Shown here piece by piece: positions 1 through 8,626 of a DNA stretch of 59,345 bases (within the stretch, counting starts at the first letter, position 1; the number at the start of each line of letters is the position of its first letter). The position numbers and the translations under genes were made by a program. Origin of the DNA: an uncultured Prevotellaceae bacterium (GTDB lineage Bacteria; Bacteroidota; Bacteroidia; Bacteroidales; Bacteroidaceae). The notes below the pieces were generated by a model. The model did no database searches. It was not told the DNA's origin and worked only from the letters and a program-made list of their open reading frames with translations. The DNA is taken from assembly GCA_947169245.1 (NCBI GenBank), contig CAMVPA010000019.1:1-59345 (forward strand). The letters run 5' to 3'.

Positions 1-1171
1 CGCCACCACCCTGCACCATCTTACGCATCTCACCCTTCGAGGGGAATACGGGAGCGACGGTGGTCAGCAGCTCGACAGCGGGCTGTCCCAGCTGGTCCTT
101 GGAAATCTCATGCTTCTCGACACCGTCGAAGACGTCGAGGAAGGTCTGCTCGTCGAGCTTCTCGAGAGCTTCCTTGGTGCTCTTGCCAAAGAGGATGTTC
201 GAAGCCTCGATGGCCATGTCGAGCGCCTCCTTCGAGTGTACCAGGATGGTGGTCTCCTCGGCCAGACGCTTCTGCAGGACACGACGGCCAGGATCCTGCT
301 TGTGCTCTTCAACAAGGGCGTCGATGACGTCCTTCTCAAGAGACGTGAAGATCTTGATGTAACGCTCGGCGTCGTCGTCGCTGACGTTGAGCCAGAACTG
401 GTAGAAGCGGTAGGGCGTGGTGCGCTTCGGATCAAGCCAGATGTTACCGCTCTCGGTCTTACCGAACTTCTTGCCGTCGCTCTTGGTGATGAGCGGACAG
501 GTGAGGGCGAAGGTCTCGACGTCGTTGCCTAATGTGCGGCGGATGAGCTCCGTGCCAGTGGTCATATTGCCCCACTGGTCGTTGCCGCCAAGCTGCAGCT
601 TCACGCCATAGTGCTGATAGAGGTACAGGAAGTCGTAGCCCTGCAGCAGCTGGTAGGTGAACTCGGTGAACGACAGACCGTCGCGGGCAGTACCGTTCAG
701 ACGCTGCTGCACGCTCTCCTTGGCCATCATATAGTTAACGGTGATGTGCTTACCCACCTCGCGAGCAAAGTCAAGGAACGTGAAGTCCTTCATCCAGTCG
801 TAGTTGTTGACCATGATGGCAGCGTTAGGCTCCTTCGACTCAAAGTCGAGGAACTTGGCCACCTGAGCCTTGATGCACTCCTGGTTGTGGCGCAGTGTCT
901 CGTCGTTGAGCAGGTTACGCTCCTGAGACTTGCCGCTGGGGTCGCCAATCATACCCGTGGCACCGCCCACCAGGATGACGGGACGGTGTCCGCAACGCTG
1001 CAGGTGACGCAGCATCATGATGCCACAGAGGTGGCCGATGTGCAGTGAGTCGGCTGTGGGGTCGGTACCCAAGTAGGCCGTCACCATCTCCTTCTGGAGC
1101 AGTTCCTCGGTACCAGGCATCATCTGTGCCAGCATACCGCGCCATTTCAGTTCTTCAACAAAGTTCTTCAT
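1..1171 (-). CDS. tyrS: tyrosyl-tRNA synthetase (3' end outside window)
   Basis: Charges tRNA-Tyr with tyrosine in the cytoplasm; class I aminoacyl-tRNA synthetase. About 390 codons are visible from the ATG at 1169-1171 and the frame stays open to base 1, so the C-terminal S4-like RNA-binding part is cut by the window edge. The HIGH signature (HIGH, about residues 44-47) and the KMSKS-equivalent loop (KFGKT, about residues 233-237) are both present, with the tyrosine-site stretch GGNDQWGN between them. It is the last visible gene of a minus-strand housekeeping run behind yidD. The 85 bp between yidD and tyrS holds a CATAAG-type simple repeat. Family assignment is certain. Confidence 0.96.
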   Translation of the reverse strand, partial: MKNFVEELKWRGMLAQMMPGTEELLQKEMVTAYLGTDPTADSLHIGHLCGIMMLRHLQRCGHRPVILVGGATGMIGDPSGKSQERNLLNDETLRHNQECIKAQVAKFLDFESKEPNAAIMVNNYDWMKDFTFLDFAREVGKHITVNYMMAKESVQQRLNGTARDGLSFTEFTYQLLQGYDFLYLYQHYGVKLQLGGNDQWGNMTTGTELIRRTLGNDVETFALTCPLITKSDGKKFGKTESGNIWLDPKRTTPYRFYQFWLNVSDDDAERYIKIFTSLEKDVIDALVEEHKQDPGRRVLQKRLAEETTILVHSKEALDMAIEASNILFGKSTKEALEKLDEQTFLDVFDGVEKHEISKDQLGQPAVELLTTVAPVFPSKGEMRKMVQGGG

Positions 1172-1194
1172 ATTCTTATTCTTATTTTATGAGT

Positions 1195-1254
1195 CTTATG
1201 GGGGCCCATAGGGCTTATAGGACCTATAGGGCTTATGGGCTTTTGGTCCCATGA
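1195..1254. repeat. CATAAGCCC-type simple repeat, intergenic
   Basis: Degenerate tandem units of the type GGGCTTATAGG fill the gap between tyrS and yidD. The same unit family recurs inside pepP (9411-9442) and at the gldL/gldM junction (about 34398-34450). Confidence 0.7.
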
Positions 1255-1256
1255 GT

Positions 1257-1487
1257 TTACGGCACCGGGTCGTAGCCGCTTCCGCCCCAGGGATTACAGC
1301 GGAGGATGCGCCAGATGGCGAGTCCCAGGCCCTTGATGGGGCCGTGTTTCATGATGGCCTCCTTGGCATACTGGCTGCACGTCGGCGTAAAACGGCAGGA
1401 CGGCGGAGTACAGGGGCTGATGCATACCTGATAGAACCGTATGGGCAACACCAGGAGCCATGAGAGGAGACGTGACAGCTGTTTCAT
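1257..1487 (-). CDS. yidD: membrane protein insertion efficiency factor YidD
   Basis: Small protein (76 aa) thought to assist YidC-dependent insertion of inner-membrane proteins. The start is the ATG at 1485-1487 ([10 protein letters not shown]). An upstream in-frame extension exists but overlaps rnpA and has no family support. The hydrophobic N-terminus is followed by the family signature CxPPSCRFxPTCSxYA and ends with a [13 protein letters not shown] tail, as expected. It lies 16 bp downstream of rnpA on the same strand, the common rnpA-yidD arrangement. The size matches the family. Confidence 0.95.
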   Translation of the reverse strand: MKQLSRLLSWLLVLPIRFYQVCISPCTPPSCRFTPTCSQYAKEAIMKHGPIKGLGLAIWRILRCNPWGGSGYDPVP

Positions 1488-1503
1488 AGGCGATACGTTA
1501 CCG

Positions 1504-1905
1504 TCAACTGTTTCCAAGACGTTCGGAGAGCCGGCGTACCAGGGTCTCCACCCTACCTGCCACCTCGCTGGTCGGCAGATGTCTGTCTGAGAGCCACACA
1601 AACGCCACCAACAGGGCCTTGTCGTCGGGCAGCGCGTCGTAGAGCTGCTGTTTGTGATGACGGTAGGCCTCACGAACCTGACGCTTCACGCGGTTGCGGT
1701 CGACAGCATGGTGGAACCGCTTCTTCGGCACACTGACCAGCATCTGTACCGGTTCGTCGCCCTCCTGACGCTCACGGAGGTTGTAGACGACTCTCAGCGG
1801 AAAGGCTGCCAGCGAGTGGCTCGCTGACAATCCGAAGAGCATGTCTATCAGTCGTTGGCTGACGAGGCGCTCCCGTTTCTTGAATGTGGCGCGAACACCT
1901 TCCAC
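1504..1905 (-). CDS. rnpA: ribonuclease P protein component
   Basis: Protein subunit of RNase P, which matures tRNA 5' ends together with the M1 RNA. At 133 aa it is family-sized. The basic RNR-box is visible ([13 protein letters not shown], about residues 71-83), as are the N-terminal FKKRERL segment and VSVPKK strand. It sits between hemD (11 bp upstream) and yidD (downstream) in one minus-strand transcript. rnpB RNA is not in the window. Confidence 0.95.
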   Translation of the reverse strand: MEGVRATFKKRERLVSQRLIDMLFGLSASHSLAAFPLRVVYNLRERQEGDEPVQMLVSVPKKRFHHAVDRNRVKRQVREAYRHHKQQLYDALPDDKALLVAFVWLSDRHLPTSEVAGRVETLVRRLSERLGNS

Positions 1906-1916
1906 CTTATTATATA

Positions 1917-2666
1917 TTAGTCTTCCTGCATCAGCAGATAGTGCTGCAGGGCTCCCGTCATCGAGGGATACTTCTCTGACGGCGCCTCAATGTCGAGACG
2001 CAGGCCGGCATCCTTGGCAGCCTTGGCCGTAGAGGGACCGAACGTGGCAATGGCTATCTTGTCCTGCTTGAAGTCAGGGAAATTCTTGATCAGCGACTCA
2101 ATACCCGATGGACTGAAGAAGATGAGCATGTCGTAGTCGAACGTCTTGACCTCTTCGGGTGTGAAGTCGTTGCTCACCGTCTTATACATGACGCACTCCG
2201 TGTGCTGCAGCTTCTTGGAGTCAAGCAACAGGCGGATGGAATCATTATGGACATCGCTCATCGGCACCAGATATTTCTCGGTCTTATGCTTCACCATGGT
2301 GGGCAGCAGGTCGTCGATGCGGCCTGTCGAGCCAAAGAAGACCTTCCTCTTGCGGTACTGGATATATTTCTGGATATAAAGGGCAATGGTCTCCGTCACA
2401 CAGAAGTACTTCATGTCCTCGGGGATGGCCACTCTCAGCTCCTTGGCCAAGGTAAAGAAATGGTCAATGGCATGGCGCGAGGTAAACACGATGGCAGTGT
2501 AGTCAAGGATGTTGACCCTCTGCGTACGGAACTCTTTCGCCGTCATGCCCTCTACCTTAATGAAAGGGCGGAACACCAGTTCGACACCGAATCGCTCTGC
2601 GATGTCGAAGTAGGGAGATTTCTCACTGGCGGGTTTCGGTTGCGACACCAAAATCTTCTTTATCAT
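1917..2666 (-). CDS. hemD: uroporphyrinogen-III synthase-like protein
   Basis: 249 aa, matching the HemD superfamily: two alternating alpha/beta domains and low sequence conservation. It begins MIKKILVSQPKP, and the FTSRHAIDHF segment (about residues 62-71) and FFSPSGIESL segment (about 184-193) are the typical HemD strand-helix signatures of the two domains. The family closes hydroxymethylbilane to uroporphyrinogen III. No other haem gene is nearby, and in Bacteroidales this gene commonly sits beside DUF4271 and rnpA, as here. Physiological haem synthesis in this organism is inferred only. Confidence 0.85.
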   Translation of the reverse strand: MIKKILVSQPKPASEKSPYFDIAERFGVELVFRPFIKVEGMTAKEFRTQRVNILDYTAIVFTSRHAIDHFFTLAKELRVAIPEDMKYFCVTETIALYIQKYIQYRKRKVFFGSTGRIDDLLPTMVKHKTEKYLVPMSDVHNDSIRLLLDSKKLQHTECVMYKTVSNDFTPEEVKTFDYDMLIFFSPSGIESLIKNFPDFKQDKIAIATFGPSTAKAAKDAGLRLDIEAPSEKYPSMTGALQHYLLMQED

Positions 2667-2678
2667 CTTTCTGTTGTC

Positions 2679-3434
2679 CTAAAAATTTATTTTCAGCATA
2701 TCGACCAAGAGCGCCCAAATACCGACGAGCACTGCGAGGGGTACGATTTCGAGGGCACAAAAGTACAAAATAATCTGCAGAAAACCGCCGTTTTGACGGA
2801 AAAAGATTACATAGCCCTTATAAAAGGCCCAAATTTTGCCCAAAACGACGACAAAAACGAAGAAATAGAGCACATTTTGGAGTGACAATCCGAAGTAAGC
2901 AAGCAGGAGGACGACAGGCATGAGCAACACCCCCTGAGCGGCGGAGGCTTGCAGAAGCGCCTCTAAAAACTGTCTGTTTCTTTTACCATCAAAGAACACA
3001 AGATCGACCATGGTGTAGAGGGTGCTCTTCATCAGCGCATAGACTATCAGCATACCCATGAAAATCAGTATCAGCTGATAATCGGAGTCGATGATGAAGG
3101 TGGTGGAGATGTACTCCTTGGTCAGGAAGTAGACGACAATGCTGGAAAGCAGGCATGACTGCAACGTCAGCAGGCCCCGGAACCGCTTGAACTGGGGGGT
3201 GACGACGAGCGTCAGGACGAAGCACAGCAAGAGCAGACCCGTAATCAGGTTGTCGTTGCGCACGACGTAGGGCACCGGGTCGCCGGCTACTCCAAAGTGC
3301 CCGCCGCTGACCTCAGGGTGCAGCAGCGAGTCTTTGGAGAAGTAGGTTTCCTGATAGTACTTCGGCAGATGAACCTCGCACGGCAGGGGTTTACCTGTCT
3401 GCAAGAGGGGGATGGAATCCTGCTGTGAGAGCAT
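2679..3434 (-). CDS. DUF4271 integral membrane protein
   Basis: 251 aa. The N-terminal roughly 80 residues are soluble, including PLLQTGKPLPCEVHLP. About six to seven hydrophobic helices follow from residue 85 to the end (for example LLLLCFVLTLVV and MLIVYALM). This fits the Bacteroidetes family DUF4271, of unknown function. It lies between metK (4 bp upstream) and hemD (12 bp downstream), so it is probably co-transcribed with them. The sequence gives no direct clue to its biochemical role. Confidence 0.85.
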   Translation of the reverse strand: MLSQQDSIPLLQTGKPLPCEVHLPKYYQETYFSKDSLLHPEVSGGHFGVAGDPVPYVVRNDNLITGLLLLCFVLTLVVTPQFKRFRGLLTLQSCLLSSIVVYFLTKEYISTTFIIDSDYQLILIFMGMLIVYALMKSTLYTMVDLVFFDGKRNRQFLEALLQASAAQGVLLMPVVLLLAYFGLSLQNVLYFFVFVVVLGKIWAFYKGYVIFFRQNGGFLQIILYFCALEIVPLAVLVGIWALLVDMLKINF

Positions 3435-3437
3435 CGG

Positions 3438-4694
3438 CTACAGCCCGAAAGCCTTTTTGATGTCGTCCACGCGGTCGAGCTTCTCCCAGGTGAACAGCTC
3501 GACGTCCATCTCCTTCGTTTCGTGGTAGTGGCTGGTGAACACCTTCTTCACCGTCTCGGGCTTACGGCCCATGTGACCGTAGGCCGCCGTCTCCAGATAC
3601 ATCGGCTGGCGCAGCTTCAGCGTACGCTCGATGGCCTTCGGACGCAGGTCGAAGAGCTGCTCCACCTTGCGGGCAATCTCGCCGTCGCTCATCTGCACAT
3701 GGCTGCGGCCGTAGGTGTTGACGTAGATGTTCATGGGACGGGCCATGCCAATGGCGTAGGCCACCTGCACCAGCATCTCGTCGGCCACACCAGCGGCCAC
3801 CATGTTCTTGGCAATGTGACGGGCTGCGTAGGCGGCCGAGCGGTCGACCTTGCTCGGGTCCTTACCGCTGAAGGCACCGCCACCGTGGGCGCCCTTGCCG
3901 CCGTAGGTGTCGACAATGATCTTACGACCCGTCAGACCGGTGTCGCCGTGGGGGCCGCCGATGACGAACTTGCCCGTGGGGTTCACGTAGTACTTGATGT
4001 CAAGGCCGAAGAGGTCGAGCACTTTTTGGCTGTGAATCTGCTGCTTAACACGCGGGATGAGGATATTGATGACGTCGTCCTTGATTTTGGCGAGCATCGT
4101 CTCGTCGTCGGCAAACTCGTCGTGCTGCGTCGAGACGACAATGGTGTCGATGCGCTCGGGGATGCCCTCGTCGCTGTACTGCACCGTCACCTGACTCTTA
4201 GAGTCGGGACGCAGGTAGGTCATCACCTGACCCTCCTTGCGGATGTCGGCCAGCGTGCTCATGATGAGGTGGGCCAAGTCGAGCGAGACGGGCATGTACG
4301 ACTCCGTCTCGTTGGTGGCGTAGCCGAACATCATACCCTGGTCGCCGGCTCCCTGCTCCTCTTCGTCGGCACGGTCGACGCCGCGGCTGATGTCCTGGCT
4401 CTGCTCGTGGATGGCACTGAGGATGCCGCACGAGTTGCCGTCAAACTGATACTCGGCCTTGGTATAGCCAATCTTGTTAATGGTGTTGCGAGCCACGGTC
4501 TGCAGGTCGATGTAGGCCTCGCTGCTGACCTCGCCCATCAGGACGACCTGTCCTGTGGTGACAAACGACTCACATGCCACGTGGGCATGTGGGTCGTAAG
4601 CCAGGAACTGGTCTAATATAGCGTCACTTATCTGGTCGGCCACCTTGTCGGGATGGCCTTCAGAGACAGACTCGGATGAAAACAAATAACTCAT
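3438..4694 (-). CDS. metK: S-adenosylmethionine synthetase
   Basis: 418 aa; makes S-adenosylmethionine from methionine and ATP in the cytoplasm. Clear motifs are the N-terminal [18 protein letters not shown], the methionine/ATP loop [12 protein letters not shown] and the phosphate loop [19 protein letters not shown]. The start [10 protein letters not shown] is the normal family start. It lies 4 bp ahead of DUF4271 and appears to head the DUF4271-hemD-rnpA-yidD-tyrS run. The spacer upstream (4695-4731) is a short TTTGACTATTG-like simple repeat and no good promoter was recognised there. A 364-aa open frame on the opposite strand is a shadow. Confidence 0.97.
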   Translation of the reverse strand: MSYLFSSESVSEGHPDKVADQISDAILDQFLAYDPHAHVACESFVTTGQVVLMGEVSSEAYIDLQTVARNTINKIGYTKAEYQFDGNSCGILSAIHEQSQDISRGVDRADEEEQGAGDQGMMFGYATNETESYMPVSLDLAHLIMSTLADIRKEGQVMTYLRPDSKSQVTVQYSDEGIPERIDTIVVSTQHDEFADDETMLAKIKDDVINILIPRVKQQIHSQKVLDLFGLDIKYYVNPTGKFVIGGPHGDTGLTGRKIIVDTYGGKGAHGGGAFSGKDPSKVDRSAAYAARHIAKNMVAAGVADEMLVQVAYAIGMARPMNIYVNTYGRSHVQMSDGEIARKVEQLFDLRPKAIERTLKLRQPMYLETAAYGHMGRKPETVKKVFTSHYHETKEMDVELFTWEKLDRVDDIKKAFGL

Positions 4695-4731
4695 TTTGCT
4701 ATTGGACTATTTTACGATTTGACTATTGACT

Positions 4732-7557
4732 TTATTCCTCCGGCGTCATGATGACCTCGGCGCGGTTGCCGGCTTTCAGCAGCTCGCGGACGAAGGCGGC
4801 GATGCTCTCAGGCGTCTGGGCGTTGACCAGCTTCTCGTAGTCGGTATGGAAGTCCAGGCCGTACTTGCGCCATGTGGTAATCATGCTGTTCCAATAGCCG
4901 TTGGTCTTCAGCTGGTCGCCGTGGTTCTTCAGCAGATACTCCTTCACCTTCTGCAGCTTGTCGGGGTCGCAGCCCTTGGTGAGAGCCTGCACCTCGTCTC
5001 GCATGATCAGCTCTGCCGTGTCGGCCTTCTCGGGCTTCATGGGGCAGTAGACCAGTATCTGGGCCGTGGTCTCAAAATCGTCGCGCGACATGCTGGACTG
5101 CGATGCCACGGTGTAGGCAGCGCTGGCGTCCTCGCGGATCTTCTTCAGATACTCCATGCTCAGGATCTGTCCCACCATCGAGGCCTTGATGCTGTTCTCC
5201 AGGGTGTAAGGCATGTCCTTCGAGTACCAGTGCATCAGGGCGATGGCCTTCGGGGTCTCAGCCTTGTTCTTGAAGTCGTTGATGACCACGTTCTTGTAGT
5301 CGGTATCCACCTTGGGACCCTTGACCACCTTCTTCTGTGAGGGCAGCGAAGCCAGGTACTGCTCGATGAGCGGACGGATGGTGGCCTCGTCGAAGTTACC
5401 GATGATGGTGAACGTGAAGGCGGCGGCATTGGCCGTGCGCTCCTTGGCTATCTGGAGGATGCGGTCGTAGTCGACCTTGGCCAGGTCGGCCACTTCCATT
5501 GCCTTCATACGTGGGTTGTGCGATGTCAGCGTGGCCGTCAGCGAGTCGCTGAAGACGGTCTCAGGCTGCAACAGGCGGTTCTTCAGGCTGATCTCCATGG
5601 TCTTGAGCAGCTGGTCTACCGACTGCTGGTCCTTCTTGATGTTACCGGTCATGTAGAGGTACACCAGCTGCAGCATGGTCTCGACGTCGGTGGGCGTCGA
5701 GCTGCCGTTCACATACTGGCGGTTCAGACCCATCGTGAGCGTAGCGCCGGCAATCTTTCCGGCGAGGGCCTTCTCCAGCTCGGTGTGCGAGAAGTTACCC
5801 AGACCGCTGGCCTCGATGACGTCGTCGAAGGCCTTCAGGCTCGAGAAGTCCTTCTCGCCGTAGAGTGACGAACCGCCGAAGCCTTCGCCGTTGAGAATCA
5901 CCTGGTCCTTCTTCAGGTCGGTCTGCTTCAGCAGCACCTTCACGCCGTTCGACAGCGTCAGCTCGGTATAGCCGAAGAGGTCGTTCTTCACCTCTTTCTT
6001 AATAGAGCCCTTCTTGGGCAGGGTGGTCATCAGGGGCTCGTCCTTCACGTTGTCGACAAAGGCCTCCAGCTTCTCGGCGCGGGCAGCCTTGATGGCGCCC
6101 AGCAGTCCTTCCTCGGTGGGATAGACGGCGTCGTCCTTCTCCTGGTTGAAGCTCAGCACCACCATGTTAGAGTCGTTCTCGGGCACCAGTTCCTTCATCA
6201 CCATATTGATGTTGTCGAGCGGTAGCACGGGCACCACCTGCTTCATCAGCTGGTAGTAGTCGTCGATGCCGGGGATGGGCTCGTTGCTCAGGAAGTGCTG
6301 CACGTACTGGTTGACGAACTGCGAGTTGTAGCGCTTGTCCTTGTTCGAGTACTGCTTCTCCAGAGCGCTCAGCGTGTTGGCCTTCGAGCGGCTGTACTCC
6401 GTAGCGGTGAAGCCGAACTCAGCGGCACGGCGCACCTCGGCGAAGACACGCTGCAGGGCCTCGTTCATCTGACCCTCCTTGGGTACGACGCCGATATCCA
6501 GAGCGTCGACGGTCTTCGACAGCAGGTAGGTGCCGTCGCCCACCTGTGCCTGCAGGTAGGGGCAGTCGGGCTCCTGGGCCTTCTCAGCCAGACGGTTGTT
6601 CAGCATGCCCAGGGCCGTATCTTTCAGATAGTTGGCCAGCAGGTAGACCAGCGACTTCTTCAGCGAGTCGGGGAAGGCCTCGTGCTTGATCATCACGTCG
6701 ACCATGTTGATCATCTGCTCCTTGTCCTTGTCGATGACCACGATGGGCTCGACATTGTCGGGCACGGGCTCGGCCACCACCTGGGCGGCGTCGGCACCGG
6801 GCTTGGCAATCTGTGAGAACATGGTCTTGATCTTCTGCTCCACCTGGTCGACGTCGATGTCACCGACCACGATGATGCCCTGGTTGTCGGGGCGATACCA
6901 CTTCTCGTAGTACGACTGCAGGAAAGGACGCTCGAAGTTGTCGATGATTTCCATCAGACCAATGGGCATGCGATACCCGTACTTCGAGCCAGGATACAGT
7001 TTCGGCAGGTCACGCTCCAGCATACGCATCTGGGCAGAGGTACGCAGGCGCCACTCCTCATGGATGACGCCACGCTCCTTCTCTATCTCCTCCTGCTCCA
7101 GCAGCAGACCGTCGGCCCAGTCCCAGAGAATCATCAGACAGGAGTCGACGATGCCTTCGCGTGTCGTGGGAACATTACTTATATTGTATACCGTCTGGTC
7201 GATCGAGGTGTAGGCGTTCAGGTCGGTACCGAACTTAATGCCAACGCTCTCACACCAGCGCAGCAGCTCGTTGCCCTTAAAGTGTTTCGACCCGTTGAAG
7301 GCCATGTGCTCCAGGAAGTGTGCCAGACCACGCTGGTCGTCATCCTCCTGAATGGAGCCCACCTTCTGTGCGATGTAGAACTCTGCGCGCTGCTCCGGCC
7401 ACGCGTTGTGGCGGATGTAGTAGGTCAGTCCGTTGTCGAGCTTACCGATGCGCACGTCGGGGTCAACAGGAATGTCCGGCATCTGCTGTGCCGTTGCGGT
7501 CATTGTTGCCACCAAGGCGACAATAGCCATGGAGAAGAGTCTCTTCAGTTGATTCAT
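4732..7557 (-). CDS. M16 family (pitrilysin/insulinase) zinc peptidase, exported
   Basis: 941 aa with a signal peptide (about residues 1-23, ending TATAQ), so probably periplasmic or membrane-associated. The inverted zinc motif HFLEH is at residues 80-84. The distal glutamate helix is represented by EIEKERGVIHEEW. As in full-length M16 proteins, an active N-terminal half is followed by an inactive half (from about residue 520, starting LTLSNGVKVLLKQTD) lacking the zinc motif. The family degrades peptides; the substrate cannot be read from sequence. It lies 37 bp upstream of metK, with its own -7-type promoter element at 7592-7600. Confidence 0.93.
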   Translation of the reverse strand: MNQLKRLFSMAIVALVATMTATAQQMPDIPVDPDVRIGKLDNGLTYYIRHNAWPEQRAEFYIAQKVGSIQEDDDQRGLAHFLEHMAFNGSKHFKGNELLRWCESVGIKFGTDLNAYTSIDQTVYNISNVPTTREGIVDSCLMILWDWADGLLLEQEEIEKERGVIHEEWRLRTSAQMRMLERDLPKLYPGSKYGYRMPIGLMEIIDNFERPFLQSYYEKWYRPDNQGIIVVGDIDVDQVEQKIKTMFSQIAKPGADAAQVVAEPVPDNVEPIVVIDKDKEQMINMVDVMIKHEAFPDSLKKSLVYLLANYLKDTALGMLNNRLAEKAQEPDCPYLQAQVGDGTYLLSKTVDALDIGVVPKEGQMNEALQRVFAEVRRAAEFGFTATEYSRSKANTLSALEKQYSNKDKRYNSQFVNQYVQHFLSNEPIPGIDDYYQLMKQVVPVLPLDNINMVMKELVPENDSNMVVLSFNQEKDDAVYPTEEGLLGAIKAARAEKLEAFVDNVKDEPLMTTLPKKGSIKKEVKNDLFGYTELTLSNGVKVLLKQTDLKKDQVILNGEGFGGSSLYGEKDFSSLKAFDDVIEASGLGNFSHTELEKALAGKIAGATLTMGLNRQYVNGSSTPTDVETMLQLVYLYMTGNIKKDQQSVDQLLKTMEISLKNRLLQPETVFSDSLTATLTSHNPRMKAMEVADLAKVDYDRILQIAKERTANAAAFTFTIIGNFDEATIRPLIEQYLASLPSQKKVVKGPKVDTDYKNVVINDFKNKAETPKAIALMHWYSKDMPYTLENSIKASMVGQILSMEYLKKIREDASAAYTVASQSSMSRDDFETTAQILVYCPMKPEKADTAELIMRDEVQALTKGCDPDKLQKVKEYLLKNHGDQLKTNGYWNSMITTWRKYGLDFHTDYEKLVNAQTPESIAAFVRELLKAGNRAEVIMTPEE

Positions 7558-7591
7558 GTCGTTCTTATTTATGGATTATTGATTTCAGCCT

Positions 7592-7600
7592 GCAAAGGTA
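7592..7600 (-). promoter_or_regulatory. Bacteroidetes -7 element upstream of the M16 peptidase
   Basis: TACCTTTGC on the minus strand matches the TAnnTTTG -7 consensus, about 35 bp before the ATG. No clear TTTG -33 box is seen at the right spacing. Confidence 0.55.
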
Positions 7601-7690
7601 CTAACTTTAGTTAAGAATGAAGAATGAAGCGTTAAGAAAATCACTTAGCCCCCTCATTTTTCTCAATTCTTAACTCTCACGACTCACCAC

Positions 7691-8590
7691 TCACCTCTTC
7701 CTGTTCCTCGGATGGTGCTCCAGAATCTCGCGCCGCAGGGTCGTGGTGTCGATATGGGTGTATATCTCGGTGGTGCCTATCGACTCGTGGCCAAGCAGTG
7801 CCTGGATGACACGCAGGTCGGCGCCGCCCTCCAGCAGGGCAGTGGCAAACGAGTGGCGCAGCGTGTGCGGCGAGATGGTCTTCTTGATGCCGGCCGCTTC
7901 GGCCTGCCGTTTGATCATGATGAGAATCATCACCCGTGTCAGGTGGGCGCCGCGCCGGTTCAGGAAGACGTAGTCCTCCTCGCCGGGTTTGATCGTCATC
8001 TCGCGGCGCACGATAAACCAGTATTCCAGTTCCTTGATGGCACGTGGCGAGATGGGCACCAGCCGTTCCTTCGAGCCCTTGCCCATCACCCGCACGTACT
8101 CTTCCTCCATGTAGAGGTCGGTGAGCCGCAGGTTGACGAGTTCAGACACGCGCAGTCCGCACGAGAAGAGCACCTCGATGATGGCGCGGTTGCGGTGGCC
8201 CTCCCACTTCGACAGGTCTATCGAGTCCTCCAGCTGGTCGACCTCGACCGTCGACAGCACCTCGGGCAGGTGGTCGCCTATCTGTGGCGACTCCAGCAGT
8301 TCCGTGGGGTCGTCGTCGCGGTAGCCGTCCAACTGCAGGTAACGGAAGAACGAGCGCACGCCGCTCAGAATGCGGCACTGCGAGCGCGGGCCTATGCCGA
8401 TGTCGTGCAGCCCCGCAGCAAATGTCTGCAGGTCTTCCAGCTGCACCGTCAGCGGGTCTTTCTGCTCACGTTTCAGAAAAGCCAGCAGCTTCTCCAGGTC
8501 GCGCTGGTAAGCCTCCAGCGTGTTCTTCGAATAGTTGCGCTGCAGCTTCAGGTAGCGCACGTAGCCTTTCACCATGTTCACATCAGCCAT
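7691..8590 (-). CDS. xerD: tyrosine recombinase XerC/XerD
   Basis: 299 aa from the ATG at 8588-8590 (MADVNMVKGY); an 11-codon upstream extension is possible but unlikely. It has the N-terminal SAM-like core-binding domain (LKLQRNYSKNTLEAYQRDL) and the catalytic domain with all expected residues: Arg147 (CGLRVSELV), His242/Arg245 (HTLRHSF), His268 (LLGHESI) and the nucleophile Tyr277 (EIYTHI). The family resolves chromosome dimers at dif with FtsK. XerC and XerD cannot be separated reliably by eye; the sequence resembles XerD more. There is no linked phage or island cargo, so this is read as a housekeeping copy. Confidence 0.92.
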   Translation of the reverse strand: MADVNMVKGYVRYLKLQRNYSKNTLEAYQRDLEKLLAFLKREQKDPLTVQLEDLQTFAAGLHDIGIGPRSQCRILSGVRSFFRYLQLDGYRDDDPTELLESPQIGDHLPEVLSTVEVDQLEDSIDLSKWEGHRNRAIIEVLFSCGLRVSELVNLRLTDLYMEEEYVRVMGKGSKERLVPISPRAIKELEYWFIVRREMTIKPGEEDYVFLNRRGAHLTRVMILIMIKRQAEAAGIKKTISPHTLRHSFATALLEGGADLRVIQALLGHESIGTTEIYTHIDTTTLRREILEHHPRNRKR

Positions 8591-8626
8591 CACGTCGCAA
8601 ATCCTAATCGGCGAAGCCGACAACTC

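Noticed and set aside
3522..4616. 364-codon plus-strand open frame opposite metK
   Set aside because: It is antisense to a fully conserved MetK in GC-rich DNA; the His/Val/Leu-rich translation has no recognisable domain.
7691..8590. Tyrosine recombinase as an island integrase
   Set aside because: Its sequence and setting fit housekeeping XerC/D; no att-like repeats or mobile cargo lie next to it.
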